Source: Triops longicaudatus
Taxonomy: Eukaryota; Arthropoda; Branchiopoda; Notostraca; Triopsidae
Direction: 5' to 3'
DNA length: 64,000 nucleotides
NCBI GenBank assembly: GCA_022885665.1
Contig: JAGQDJ010000120.1
Span: forward strand, 1-64,000
Part shown: positions 49,153 to 62,656 of the stretch, one piece after another
How the letters are laid out: each line of letters begins with the position of its first letter
Numbering within the stretch: position 1 is the stretch's first letter
The notes under the pieces: generated by a model
Database searches by the model: none
The model's input: the letters and a program-made list of their open reading frames with translations, nothing else
What the model was told of the DNA's origin: nothing
Translations under genes and position numbers: made by a program

Positions 49153-50894
49153 ATGAAGACCGCAATCTTAGTGGCCATCTTGTTATCCGTCGTGTCTGTC
49201 AATGCGATAGAAAGACTATTGGTATCTCTTGCGGGCAACACTCGCACTTCCACTTTCATGAAGATTGAAACGACCGTACTTCCTCTTACTGTGCCGGTGT
49301 AAGTTCATTTCGTTTATAAAACAACGAAGAAGACTAAGTAGATAAATTAATAAAATTTTGCGTATTTCAGAACGTGTGCAGTTCACGTAGGAGTTGCAGG
49401 AAACTGCCGTCGCCGACGAGGAATAGAAGAGCGGCCCATTATAGTCGAAGCTGATGAGGGCGTTGATATCTCAAAAGTTATTTCTCCTAATCAACCTTTC
49501 AAGTAAATTTAGCACAGCATTGTTTGGTTTTCTATTAAAAGCATTTTTTTCTTTGTTTTGAAAAAAAAACACGCTTTTTAGTTTTCGTTTATTTCCTTTT
49601 TTCTTTCATTGAAAACAAAACAAAGCGTTTCGTCTCTAGAATACCATGCAAGATCGAATAAGCTACCGAGTGTTTCGTCTATTGGTGGCTTGTGTGATTT
49701 TTTGTATTTACGGTACGCGTTCAAATTTACTCATACAGGTACAACTTTGAACTCGAACAAGAAATTGCACAACAAAGATCAAGAAATAGGACTTTCTCAA
49801 AAGTGCAATTCTTGTAATTCTTAACTTTTCTAGCTGAATATGCCTGATCATTTACTTTTAAAAAAGTGACTTAAGTTTTCTAGGAAAAAATATGAATGGA
49901 AAGAGAAGGGCAGAAAAAAGGAAATGAAACCTTTAGACTTTAATTCCTATTCATATTATTACTTCTTTCCACTTCTTACGATTTCTGCTGCTAATTTAGT
50001 CTTGTCCATAGTTTTTTTAAGCTTTCGTACAGGTTCAGCTTTCTGAGTTCAGTTTTAACAGTCGTTTTCATCACGTTCTATACAAGAACCCATAAGATAT
50101 AACACGAAGAAAGGGTTAGAGTTCACTGGGTAATGTTGAAACTTGCATTTGCCTCGAGTCAAAAGACTATGATTGTTTTTAATTTAGATAACAGAAATTT
50201 CGATCTTTACAATATCTTTCTGGGAAAAATAAAGCTTCTAGCTTTTATAGATACCTATAAGTAAAGAAATTTCTAAGACGCTAGAAATGTGCATTAAACA
50301 ACATCCTTTTCAACCTATTGCTACTAAATGTGCCAAAAGAAAAGCTTATTTTGCAATCGTAAGAAAACTTATTAATTGCTGAATATGGCGACACAAGCTT
50401 GTTGCGTTGTGTAAAGAAGTTGGGGACCAGCCTACGGTTTCTCCCCTAAAATCTGCAAAGATAACCCATGCATTATGGTATTTGTTTGTTTTGTCTTTTT
50501 TTCAAATCGATACTGGTGTGAGCATGACTTGTTGCCGTATTCAGTTTGTTTTCATGCTAATGTTTTTCTCCAAATCTAGGGTTGAAACAACAGCAGTACC
50601 AGAGTTCGAGCCTGTGGCGCCCGATACTCCTCAAGAAGAGATCAACTCTGTATTGGACGCGTCGTTCGACACCGAAGCTGGCCAACGTAATGGCAAACTA
50701 TTCGGCGTCAGTGTCGTATACAAAGTACTACCTTGAAATATATTTCTTTAACAGGACACTTTTACGCAATTTTTTTACATTTATAGACAACGTCTACTTT
50801 CAAAGCCACGTCATACACCACAGTCCATTCCGGGTTGAAATCATTCGTAGTATCGGTTTGTACTCCTGAAGGTTTCCCTTACCCTAAGTGCTGA
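49153..50894 (+). CDS. Small secreted protein with tetrabasic site and Cys-terminated tail
   Basis: Four exons, phase-consistent: 49153-49298, 49371-49502, 50580-50724 and 50787-50894; 176 residues. Seen: a signal peptide (MKTAILVAILLSVVSVNA), a Thr/Val-rich segment, paired cysteines around CAVHVGVAGNC, directly followed by Arg-Arg-Arg-Arg-Gly that could be a furin-type cleavage site. An acidic middle follows, then a Thr/Ser-rich strand region ending CTPEGFPYPKC and TGA. I recall similar layouts, including a final C-T-P-x-G-F-P-Y-x-x-C, among branchiopod secreted proteins, but no named family. AATAAA lies at 50985. Function is unknown. Confidence 0.78.
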
Positions 50895-50984
50895 AGTCAC
50901 CGAAAAGACTTGCAACCTATTTAATCTCTGTGTGTAAGCTTATATATAAATTCGCCAAAATGCTTGTTGTACACGTTATTAAGC

Positions 50985-50990
50985 AATAAA
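50985..50990 (+). terminator. Polyadenylation signal AATAAA
   Basis: Canonical hexamer about 90 bases after the stop of the small secreted protein gene. Confidence 0.6.
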
Positions 50991-51470
50991 ACACATTGTT
51001 GTAGCATACGAGGACACCGTTTATATACAGACTAAAGTGTATGTACAGGACCAGGGGTAGTGTGCTTGGCGAAAATGGGGGGAGGGGGGCTAATGAGAGA
51101 TGATTTCTTGTTGTCTTCAGAATGTTCGACAAAAAATTGAAAAAAATAATAATAATAACAGTCACTGTGATTGTCCTTATAAACTCTTCCTTCTTTCCCT
51201 TTTATGTCATTACTTATTTTGTCAGTCCTTTCTTTCAGTCTTTTTTTCACACAAGGCACTTTTTAGTCACTCTTTGGCAATGTCTTGGATAAATGAGATC
51301 CACCTACTCTTGTCATGAGACAACTTGGAAAATGTAACAATTGAAACCGCCCTGTTACGCCAACACACACATGTTTCAACTACGCATGTATCACGAAAAT
51401 TTGGTATGTAACGGGAGGAGAGTGTTCCCTGATGTGCGGGGACGCAAAAATAAAACTTATGAACGGTCCA

Positions 51471-54400
51471 TTAAACTAAATGTCCTTCAGTCTCCAAGTT
51501 GCGTATAGGGGGCAACGAGGAAAACTCCCGGTTGTGGTCACCCTGATGATATGCCGGTTGCAAGGACATGGGCAAAGGAAGCGGTAGTCGCGAACTGCTC
51601 ATGTCGGGATGGATTTGGAAATTGGGGATATTCAACGAAGCCATGGGGGTGTAGGGCGAGGTGTCGTGCACGTTATTCAAGCGCGAAGTGTGAGGAAAAG
51701 ATGACGGCGGATAGGGCACGTAACGGGGCTGCGTTAGTGACGAATCAGTAGCTTGGGGATGATAATAGGCATCAGCCGAAGGAGCTAATCCAGCACCGCG
51801 ACTTGGAGGACGGCCAGATTTGGTGTAAGCACTAGAATCTACAACAAACCAAACCAAAAAGAACGGTCTCAATACTCTTAAGCACATCCAGCCACTTTGC
51901 CATTTTTACCTCCAACAGTGCCGAAATGATGATTTCGCCTCAAAGAATCCATGTAAGTGTCTTCAGGTCGTTCAAAAGCCACGTTCTTCGCTTGACGGGG
52001 CAAAGTGCTACTGGCGCGGTAACTGTAATTATTCTGGTCTTGATCGATCAAGTAAGTGCTGACAGCCGGTTTGCCAGGGTCTTCCGACTGTAAAAGAGAT
52101 TTTTGGGTTATGTTTGCTTCTATTGTAGCTTCTTTATTTCGCATTTTTTATTTATCTATTTTTGCTTTTCTTTTCGTTTTTATTAGAATTTTGGATGCTC
52201 TGTCTCATAAACTTACGTGGTAGTCTTCGTTGTTGCTGTACGATTCTGACTTCTCCGACATGGAGCTCAGCGTCTCGCCGTTGACAGTTTCGTTGTAACT
52301 GCTGGGGGCGTACATCTCAATAGTTGCTGACTTGCTGCTACCACCTTCGCTTGAAGACGCTAAGAACCGTAAAACACACACGTTTAAGTACCCATATTTC
52401 AAACTGAACTGGATTGCTTTGCGTCGTCCACTCACATACACGTAGGACTCTCAAGGAAAAAACCTTTTTACAGGTTTTTACTTACCTTCTGACAGCCGCT
52501 TGCGCCTTCGGTGACATAACGCTGCTCCCAAAGCAACATTACACAGAAGTAATAAACACCCAGCTATGGACAATCCCAAGACCAAGGCAGATGGAGCGCT
52601 TTCGGTAGACGACTGGCTCTCCCACGGTGCTAAACATGCAAAAAACATTACACAAGCGATGCAAATGACGTTCTCACACAACAACACATAACAAGATTAG
52701 GAGGAGAGTACACAGCAAGAATTCTCGAAAGAAAGCAAGCCTTCATGCGTTAACATGCACTAGTAAATTTACCCGAACATGCCTTTAGAGCATTCCTCAT
52801 GCATTACACATAACACACCTTACCTTTCCTTTAACGCGGGATTTGATCTTTGGACTTGGACACACAAATTAGAAAAAAATGGTTATAAAAGTACCTTTAA
52901 TCATTCGCTTTTGCTGTCTGCGTCGTACGAAGCACGCAATGAGGGCCACGTTAAGGACCAGAAGTGCAGTCCCCACCATGGTAATAACAATGATGAGGAC
53001 TTTGGGTAATTCCCCTGGCCTGATATCCACATCCCGTGTTTTGGTAGCCGAAGGCGGGACCTCACCTACACCAGTGACCAAAAACCATGTAACCCACCAC
53101 CCTTTACAAGCTTAAACTACGCGGTCCGAGAACGGAGAAAAAGAGAAGACAAGGGGAAAAAGAACGGCAATGGCCGGGATATTTGCTTACTCGATGTGCG
53201 AGCCCGAACTACGTCCGACGTATAATTACTGTTCCCTAACTCATTCATCGCCATAACGGAGAACAGGTACTCGGTACCGACACTCAACCCCTCCAGTTGA
53301 AACGATGTCGCATTGGGCGGGAACACGTCCGAGTATTTCAAGGTTTCCACCCCCATCTGGTAACAATGAAACGAAAAACGTTAATAACCTGCTTGGCTCC
53401 AAGTTCTACAACAATCAATTCTCGCTGTAGCGAAACCTTTCAAACAAGGATTTTGGGTGGCAAACCCTTTCATATAATTTTGGCTACAATAGTGTCGTCG
53501 TACGGCACCCGAGTTACTTGGTGGTAAGAAAAAGCCGTCTCAAATAACGAATTTCAGATATACCGAACTGTTTTTCTGTTTCCAAGAGGTTCGGGGTGAC
53601 AAAGATTCTATTTCATAACGAATTTGAACTATTGGAACGAGTCGAAAGAAAACGGATTACACGCATATGCGAAAAAATCACCTGATGCAACGTTTTGTTC
53701 GTTATATTCAAAATTCGTTATATTCAATCTCCTTATAACGAACCAATTTTTGAAGGATGTCGGCTATAATAGCAGCTTTTAAAGTCCCGAGTTGTGCTAC
53801 TGGAGAGAAACAGCGCCGGATACAACGAACTTCAGATGTACCGATCAGTTTTTCTATTCCTAGGAGGTTCGTTGTGAGGGGATTTTATTGTATAAGGAAA
53901 TTATAACTAGTGAAGAGGTAACAGATTACGTGCACATCGAGAAAAAATATCCGACATAATGAACATCGGTTTCGTAAATTATATACGAAGTCCGATATAT
54001 ACGACGTTTTTTAACATCAGAAGCTCTTTAGATCTAAAAAAAAACTTCGATATAGATGAACCTGATTTAACGAGTATTGGTGTGGTTCGTTTTATCCGTA
54101 GTCTGGTCTAGCCAAGGTTCGTTATATCTGATGTACTTTAAAGTGGAGCTGTTTTTTTACATCTACGTAACTCGGGACCTTTGGAGTCTTCTAACTTAAT
54201 CGAAAGTTCGTTATAATAAGGTTCGTTACAACGAAATTATTGAGGATTCTAAACCGATTTTATAGTGTGCAAGGGCTCTATATTATTAACACGTGTAAAG
54301 GTTGGCTTGCTTCGTGAGTTTAAGTCACGAATCTGGGAAATTGATTAATCGACGTACTTGTTTGTAACGTATTCTAAATGTCTGCATGTAGCCTCCATCA

Positions 54401-57400
54401 AAACCGGGCTCCCACTGCAGTAAAGCGGACGAGTGTGTGACATTGACCACTTTTAAGGCCACGGGCGTATCAGGTCTGCTGGTGCCCGTTAAGAGCACGC
54501 GACTTTTGTTGAAGCCCATTTCGTTACGCGCCACGCAGTCATAGTAACCGTAATCTCGTGAGCGCAATCCTGTCACCGACAACGTCCCTTCCCAGTTGAT
54601 ATTGTCGCTTGATTGAGTACTGAATGCAAATTTGTCGGACGACACTATCGCCACGCCTTCACGACTCCATGTAAATGTGATATTGGGCGCTCCCGAAGCC
54701 TTACACACCAACTGTGCCATCTGGCCCTCACTTCCGGCCGCTTTTTGGTACGCTGGTGAAAGATCCATAACTGGGCTATCTGCAACATACCCAACGAACC
54801 CAAACAAGCCATTTTAATATTTTCGCATAATGTACAGATGACGACTTCTTCTCCCCACCACCACAACTTACATTTGACAATCAGCCACGTCGCCTGCACC
54901 GATTCCGTGCCGATGTTGTTGTTGGCCACACATTCAAAGGCGCCAATATCTTCTCTCTTCACCTCTTTTACTGTCAAGTAAGCTTTATTATTCTCGTAGC
55001 TGGACTCGGTACGGCCAGCCATGTCAAAATCCGCTCGCCGCCAAGTCACAGTGTTGTTGGGCAAAGGATTACCCTCCGCTTCACATTCTAAAAACGCATC
55101 ACCACCCTCTCCCACCATCACATGTGGCCGGAATTTCTTAATCGTAGCAGGATCTAAAGCCACACGAAAAAAAAACCCCAAATCAATGTTATTGGCCATG
55201 ATGGTCTTTTTTGTTTTTATTACGGGCTTTTCCTTTACCCGAGTCAAGGAAAAGCTTGCCAAAGCTTTTGGCTTTCCGGACAAAGAAAAAAAGGCGGGGA
55301 AGTTAACAAGAAAGCCTTTGGTGAAAAAGACTTACATTGGACGTTGATCTTGACAATCGTTATGGTAGATCCCTCGGCATTGGTGGCATTGAGCCTCACC
55401 TCGCCAGCGTCTTCTTTCCGGGGATTCCGCACGTGTAAAACGGCGCCTTCGGAAGCAAAACGATCGCTGCTCCCGCCTTCCATCAGGCCTCGGATGGCTT
55501 GGCCATTTTTAGACCAAACGTACGAAACTTGGGAAGGATTGGCCCGGGCTGTCAAGTTAATGCTGCCCATCTGGCCCTCGATGACATCTAAGGTAAATTC
55601 GCTGGCAGCGAACGTTGGCTTGTACAATACTTCTAACGTTATCACATCGTGAACCTGGGGAAAGAAACGGCCGAACAAGATTTCAAAGAATTGGTCATAA
55701 AACGTTAAAGAAAATCTTATGGGGTGAGCTGTGGGGTAAAGGGTGGGAGGGTAAAGTTTCGTCGTCTTACGTTTTGTCCTAGAACGTCATTGGTGGCTTG
55801 ACATGTGTAAACCGCTTTGTCCAAATCGGGCGTCACTTCGACAATGAGGCTAGCTTTGGCTTGCATGCCACCGAATTGTGCAGCGTGGGTCGAATTCGTT
55901 GTACTCGTAATAGGCACACCTTGGCGCCACCAAGATAACCGCGAGGCAGGATTGCTGGAGGAAGATTCACAAGATAAGGCTGCTTGGACGCCGGGACGCA
56001 GTTTCTCCGGACGAACTTTCACCGTCACGCGAGTAGGGGGAACTAAAACCGTAAACGATCATGTAATTACAGCAATTAAACATTACAACTGTGCAATACA
56101 GTAGAAAATTACGAACGACTTAATTTAGTAACCGAAATACGCAAGAAAATGAAAAAACTACGAATTATAGTGGAAGTAAGTTTGAAAGACTGCATTTCAA
56201 TTAAAAGTGAAAATATAGGTTGACAATTACGCGAAAACACAGGGAACCGCTGAAGAGTGTTTTTCAAAATGATCCATTTATACTGCATTTAATACTGTTC
56301 TAGGTTCTCGCCTATTGACGTTTGTAAGAGTTAATACAGAAACAGGAGATTGAAGAAAGAAATTAAAATTCTAATTTATAAGAAATCCAAGTTTCAATCA
56401 GAAAATAAATAGACCGAAATTTCAATTAGTAAAACCAGAGGACAGACATACTTTTGGAAACGAAATTTCGAAAGATAACACGAGAAATGCCTCTAAGCTC
56501 AAAGATCAACCAAAAGTGTGATATTCCAAGAATGATAAATTGAATAAACAACAAGCATACTTTGAAAATAAACAAAACTAATCCCAAAATAAACAAACCT
56601 AAATTTAGAAATTGATTAGAGAATACAAAAAGGGACAAATATAATTTGCTTTAGGGTGATCGATGTCGCGGTTGCGACACATTAAGGTCTTAAGCTTTTA
56701 TTTAACTTCTCTGAAATTGTCAACATGAATTTGCAATTATACCCAGAGCACTCTTGCCAAAAAATGAAAGTAAATAGGCTATACGGACTACCGTAGCTGA
56801 ATAAACTCACTATAATTCGATTAGGGGACGGAGTGTGTGCAACAAGGAAAATCCGAATACGAATACTTTTGGTTTCGCATGTTTCACTGATACGTAAGAA
56901 TTCATTTCGAATGTAGTGCTTGTGAATCCTTAATTCATAATTAAAAGAACAAGAAAAATTCGCTTTCGTCCGCACGTTTACTGTTAGGTAAGTTATATTT
57001 ATATGTGTTATTTATATATGTATATTTATACATATATATATGTGTTAGGTTAGGTATATTTATTGCTTATTTCTTTTCTAGTTTCTTAGTTAATATTTTT
57101 GTCTTAAGTATTGCAGTTTCGTGTCAATGTTTGCAAAGCAGAAGAATTTGGTAGTTTACATTCGATGCGCAGCGTGACAGTTTCCGAGAGCGTGCCTTCC
57201 AAGGCTGGATTAGAAGCTTCACAGCGGATATCTTTGCCATTATCTTCCTTTTTGGCCAGCATTTCTAATTTCGAAGAAGCCACGTTGCCACTGGTGCTGT
57301 ATTCGCCTTTCAACTACGGGATCATACCGAAAAAAGAAATGGATGAAGAAACGCATTAGAAAAGATAAAAAAGCAAGTCTTGTGTGATACACGTCTTGAC

Positions 57401-60400
57401 ATGATTGAAGTGAGTCGAACCATGTACGCATTTCGGTGTATCGACCCAAGTTGGGGAGGGGGGTGGGGGGTCACGTACCTCTTTTTTCCCTTGAAACCAC
57501 TTTAATGAAGCTAAGGGGTTCCCACCCATGGCAATGCAGGATAATCGAATCATAGACCCTTCACGGACGCTTTCTTCCTTCAATCCATAAATCATGGGTT
57601 TCTGAGGTGGGTCTGTGACGGCGACCATAACGATCAAGTTAATTTTCCATAAGAATATTTCTTTTTCTCGAAAAAAGAAAAAGGTAAAATAAGATTATTC
57701 TCGAAAATCGCTTACAAATCACACTGATGACTTTCGTGTCGACAATCGTTTGACCCAACTCGTGCACCACGGCGTAGCAAGACACGGTCATATTGCGCTC
57801 TGAAGATTTGACCGGTACTGTCAGATTAGAGGAAGAAATCCAGCCTCCTTCGGGAGCCTATAATTTTCAACAGAAAAATACATATAAAATCAATTACCAA
57901 TATGATACAGCAGAACCAAACCATTACAGCCCATATTATTACATTAACCTACTCCAGCGTATGCCGTATTTCCCTCGTTCAAAACGTACTAGAGCACCAC
58001 CATTACTCACTAATAAAACACCGCTCACTAATATCTCGTACAAATCGCCTTATGTACCCGACGACCCTTAGAAAACACTACTTGTTTGGTAGCAATGGCT
58101 GGAGATCTCAATAAACCTAACTACGCACACAAAGCTAAAGCTACCTTTATAAGTGCAAGTTTCCTATCTCTATTGCTCACTAGTGTGTAATGTTTAATTT
58201 ACCACCAAAAGTTTAAACATGTCTCGCCAGATTTTGAAAATTAGCTATTAAAAAGCTGCTGTTTAACGTCAATACAACCTGACTTCACTTTTTGGCAAGC
58301 TGTCTGGTTCAATGTCTTTGATCATATTAACGTCAAGAAGTTGGCTGAGAATATTTTCCCTTATTCCTCTCTAGTGCTCACATATCCAATTGACTCGTAT
58401 GCTTCTTCCTTTTAGTGAAGCTCTCTATTTGGTATGCTCCCCTTAACCTTCGGTCGCAATTTATTGACAGTTTATCGGCCATCACGTCGAGCAATCAACC
58501 GGTCTGTTCTCCGGAATGCTAGCTCACTTGGAATTTCCGTCCTAAAAATGCTGATAATTTTTTTCTCTCCCTCACTCTCCCTCTTATTTACCCCTCTGAC
58601 CTTCATTTTCTTGGAAGAAAACATTACAAGTGAGCGAGAGAAAAAAATGGGGTAGGCTCGTGGAAAAAGGGGGAGAAGATGACAATAGAACTCGGTTTCT
58701 ATAAGACTTCCATACAAGGAATGTAAAACCAACACTTTTCGCGCTTTTTTTCTTCGGGTGCCTTTTCTTCCCCATGGCTTCTTTTGTGCGGGCTCGGAAC
58801 GTATACCGTACGGTACTGCACTGTACTAGACTACAGAGAAAGAGAATTGGAAAAAGCACCTTACCTGCGCGATTCTGGAGACATTCTCTCGTGCCGTACG
58901 CCCATCAACGATCCATGAAAGACGTGCTTCGGGATTGCTCGCGCCAGACACACATTCGAGCGAGAGCACGTCGCCGATCCTGGCTTCGTTGACTCCTTTA
59001 ATTGATACAGATTTCGGAGCGACTGCAACAAGTCGGAGAAAAGGAAATCGGATGTTAATTTACCTTCTTTCGCTTTTCTGCCCTTCAACGTTCGATCTAC
59101 GTGTTTTCTTACATACTGTAAATAAATGCATATACAAGCTAGCTGTCGAGCTAAATGACTGTACTACAAGTAAATTCTAAACAATAAGTAATTAAATGAA
59201 AATAAACCATACAACTGGTATGCTTTAAAACGATAATACAAGCACTTTTCTCTTATCTGTCATTATTTGCATTTATTTTCTAAGTATATTTTATATAGTT
59301 TCTCGCTGTTTATAAGCAGTACTAGAGGGTACAGCGTTTAAGTACTAGTTTAAAGTACTATATTATTTTTATATTTTCCATATTTCGAACGGATTTTGTA
59401 CGCTGCTTGGCATCCGCAGCATTACACAAATACTACGTACCCAACGAAAGCTCTATAATGTCCTTGATATATTTCTTAAATTTATTTGTAAACTTTGTTT
59501 ACTGTTTACTTTGTTTACGGCTTTTTATTTTATAGAAACGAAATTTTCGTTTAAATCATGGACGAAGACTTACAATAAACGGTTAAGGTGACTTCCGCTT
59601 TGAGGACGGATAAGCTGGAGGGGTTGGAAGCTTCGCATCGAAATTTGGCATGATTGTCGGCTGCATCTGCCGTGAAGACGTACGTGTTTCTGGATTCCCT
59701 GCCGGCTGTGGTGTAAGACAAGTCCACTCGTTGGTCGTTCTTGTACCACACTAACTGCGCTAATGGATAGCCGCCCCGGGAGATGCAAATCAGCGTGACC
59801 TCTTGTCCTAAGCGCACCGTTTCGCCCTCGGTGTAGCCCATGATTTCAGGAGGTCCTGGTGGGTCTGCCAAAATCGAGAGGAAGGGAGAGAGCGTAAGTA
59901 GTGAAATTAACTTTTCCGTCACGCCGAGCTGTGCCCGGCTCTAATTGCATATTCAAAAGCAGGGCACCTAAGTACTTGAAATGACACGAAAACGGTCAAT
60001 TCAGCTTATTACCCCCCCCCACCCTCCCCCCTTGGTAGCTTATTTCAACACGACGTTGCCAAAGACATTCCACGTCAAGCGGTGCATTTTTGAGACCTTG
60101 TCTAACTCACGGTAAACACCCAATTTTATGAACACGTCGTTTCATGGAGACACGATTTAATGTACATTCCTTCTCGTTGTTATTTACTTCCAACTTCCGT
60201 ATGAATTCGAAGTACGAAGGCATTAGATCGCGTTCTTTGCTTACTTAAATCAATACAATTCATGTGTTAAGTGAAGTTCGTGTTCCACAAGTCCATTTTT
60301 ATCGAATTTTTCATAGATCTTTAGGTTTAATAATGTATGATACAGTGCAAACGAGCGAATTTTCAAACAAACATTTAGACCTAACAGCTCCCATTCAACA

Positions 60401-62656
60401 GATCTATCACCGAAAATGAAACAGAGATGGAAACATGTATAAATCGATAACAAATTATCTTAATAAATTATTTCGCAATTAACTCCTACGATATTCATCT
60501 TACAGACAATCAGCAATACCTCGTTTAATCGGAATTGCAAAGCTAGTTTGATCAGACTTTCTTGCAGTGTATTTGATACTGACCGCGTTACTTGCGTTGA
60601 TTCCGACAACGATATCAACTCATGGAAACTTTTTCGTTGAAATTAAAGAAGACTGGCTTGCGTGCAATAACATATTGCAAGACTTCCGCTCAAGCCGTCT
60701 AGCAAGCCAGGCAACAGTGAATTCCGTCTGCATGGGAGAAAACGTACTTAAGACATTCCCCCATGTTTTTTTTCGAGCTTTAGCCCGCGTAAAGAATTTC
60801 ACTTTTGCCTTAACTCGAGCTTACTGACGTAGCTTGTGAAAGCTTAACAGGCTGCAGTATCATCTATAAGCCTCGAGAAAGAAAAAATCGCTACTCGTAA
60901 AGAAGTTAGGTTTACTTAGGGAAACAATAAATACCACAGCTCGGAGGAATAGTTCGACAGACGAAGTATCGTGGGAGGCGTAGGCAGGTTTCCTCGAGAG
61001 TACTTCGATTTTATGTTATGAAAAAGATTGAACATCTCCCGAGGAGTTAAAACTTCCTAATTACCCGACAACTTTCAACGGAATACTGTTATTGTCAATC
61101 CATTGATAGCTGTCGATCCACCTCCACTAGCCTGACAAAGCTGTTATTAAATTCCAGGGGATAATGATAGACTTGATTGACGTTCTGTCTTATGAAGGTG
61201 TTCAAATGACATTCCAATTGGCGCATTTCATGACTTACATTGCACGCTGATAGTAACCACGGCGCGTTTGGGTGTTACAAGGGCAGGATGACGGGCTTCG
61301 CACGCATATTCCGCGTCATGGTCGTCCGCTTGGGCTCGGAATGTGAGTTTGGAGCGCGTATCGGATCGTTTTCGTGCATCGGCGTCGGTAACGGAATCTT
61401 CCCGAACTCCTACATTAGAGATAATGGCACATGAAAGCACGAAAACAGAAAAAAAGAAAAAGGGTTTCATCACTACTTCCAACTTTCCCAATCCTTGTCA
61501 CGATCCTCTTTTTAAGGTTTAAGTGACATTCAATGGTTCTACAACTCATCAAACTCGTTGGTGTGAGTATGGCATAAATTGCCTCCTAATCCCGTTCGCT
61601 GGGTGGAATGGCGGTTCCATAAACAAAGTGCGAAAGAGCTTGTAATGAAGCTTTTAATAAGCAATTATGGCAAATGGGGCACGTCAACGATGATATGTAG
61701 CATATCCCCCTTCTCTTTTCTTTGTTTTCGTTTTTTTTCCGCGAACAATTCCCACCACCACGTCAGAAATGTCGCCAACAAAACCAGGATACATAATTTG
61801 TGTTCCCGAGGCGTCGTTTTAAATGAGTGGCTGGAGAATGCGCTATTTCTGTCTCTCTTCTTCCTTGTATAAGTGCGAATTTGACAGAGGGTTAACCATC
61901 ATCGGAAAGTGTACAGGGTGTTGGGGGTAAATTAGTGAATGACGCTTTTGCTGAGTTGCAGAGATAAAACGCCCCGCCAGACAATCCATGTCGGCATTTT
62001 CCTATCCTCTTCCCAAAGAATGTTGAAAAAACGTGTATATCCGGAGCAATGAATTTACGTCAAATTGTTCGCTTACGTTCTTTTCTTAACCCCTGCAAAA
62101 TTCCTTTCGTCCAAGAAAAACAGGGGAAAAGAACCATTGGTTGTTAGCTTTTAATAGACTGCTTTGCATAATGCCTTTTCGATCCTTATTATCATCCAAC
62201 AGGCTTTGACATACTCATTCCATTTTCCCGCACTCACACACAGACACTTCTTTCCAAACAACCCCATTACGAGATTTTAAATTTCCAATTGACGACTGCA
62301 AATGCCTTTTTCATTCTTCCATTTCAGCTTGTTTAAGCAAGACTTTTTCCTTCTTTGGGACGGTAACAATTTTTCGCTAAAATCCTGATTTATTGCCCTC
62401 AAGGTACGGCAAAAGCCTAAGCATGTTTTTCTTCCCCAGTCAAATTACCATAATCTTGCGCATTCAATTTGGGAAGTACTCGTAAAAGAGACGAAAATTT
62501 TACCGTTTTTTATTTCCACCCCCCGCTTAAACCACACAATTTCTGCAGCTGGCTTGGCGTTCTTCACCAAGCACTGAAGTACCACTTCTTCATTTTCACG
62601 GACTTCCAAACGGCCACTGGCGGGCATATCCAGGATTTCAACGCCGGTTGGAGGAA
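51471..62656 (-). CDS. Nephrin/sticks-and-stones-like Ig-FN3 adhesion receptor (5' end outside window)
   Basis: Family members mediate cell recognition, myoblast fusion and filtration-diaphragm junctions at the plasma membrane. Exons: 62504-62656, 61239-61409, 59574-59864, 58865-59022, 57716-57857, 57479-57612, 57160-57313, 55771-56042, 55336-55654, 54872-55153, 54358-54779, 53191-53356, one of two transmembrane exons, 52217-52359, 51910-52087 and 51471-51838. They encode about 1,170 residues: eight Ig domains, one FN3 (ending SVMAMNELGNSNYTSDVV), a membrane span and a tail. Typical Ig marks are seen, such as DYGYYDCVARNEMG. The tail is Ser/Pro/Tyr-rich (EDTYMDSL, RYVPYPP) and ends EGHLV. The first exon in the window enters in phase 1, so the signal peptide and at least one Ig lie beyond the right edge. 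Confidence 0.85.
52486..52629 (-). CDS. Transmembrane exon B of the nephrin-like gene
   Basis: 144 bp, also phase 1 in and out. It has a stalk TPWESQSSTESAPS, a span ALVLGLSIAGCLLLLCNVAL and the stop-transfer HRRRKR. It shares the NVAL-x-A ending and basic anchor with exon A, so the two look like an exon duplication. Inclusion of both would keep the frame but give two spans. Confidence 0.85.
52895..53065 (-). CDS. Transmembrane exon A of the nephrin-like gene
   Basis: 171 bp, entering and leaving in phase 1. It encodes a membrane-proximal stalk (SEVPPSATKTRDVDIRPGEL) and a span VLIIVITMVGTALLVLNVAL followed by the stop-transfer RRRQQKR. Donor GTACTT. Confidence 0.85.
53520..54260. repeat. 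Dispersed repeat, at least two nested copies, in nephrin-like intron
   Basis: Phrases AGATATACCGAACTGTTTTT, AGGTTCGGGGTGACAAAGAT and then GGATACAACGAACTTCAGAT, AGGAGGTTCGTTGTGAGGGG show two adjacent diverged copies. They match the family at 13870 and 38025. Confidence 0.6.
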
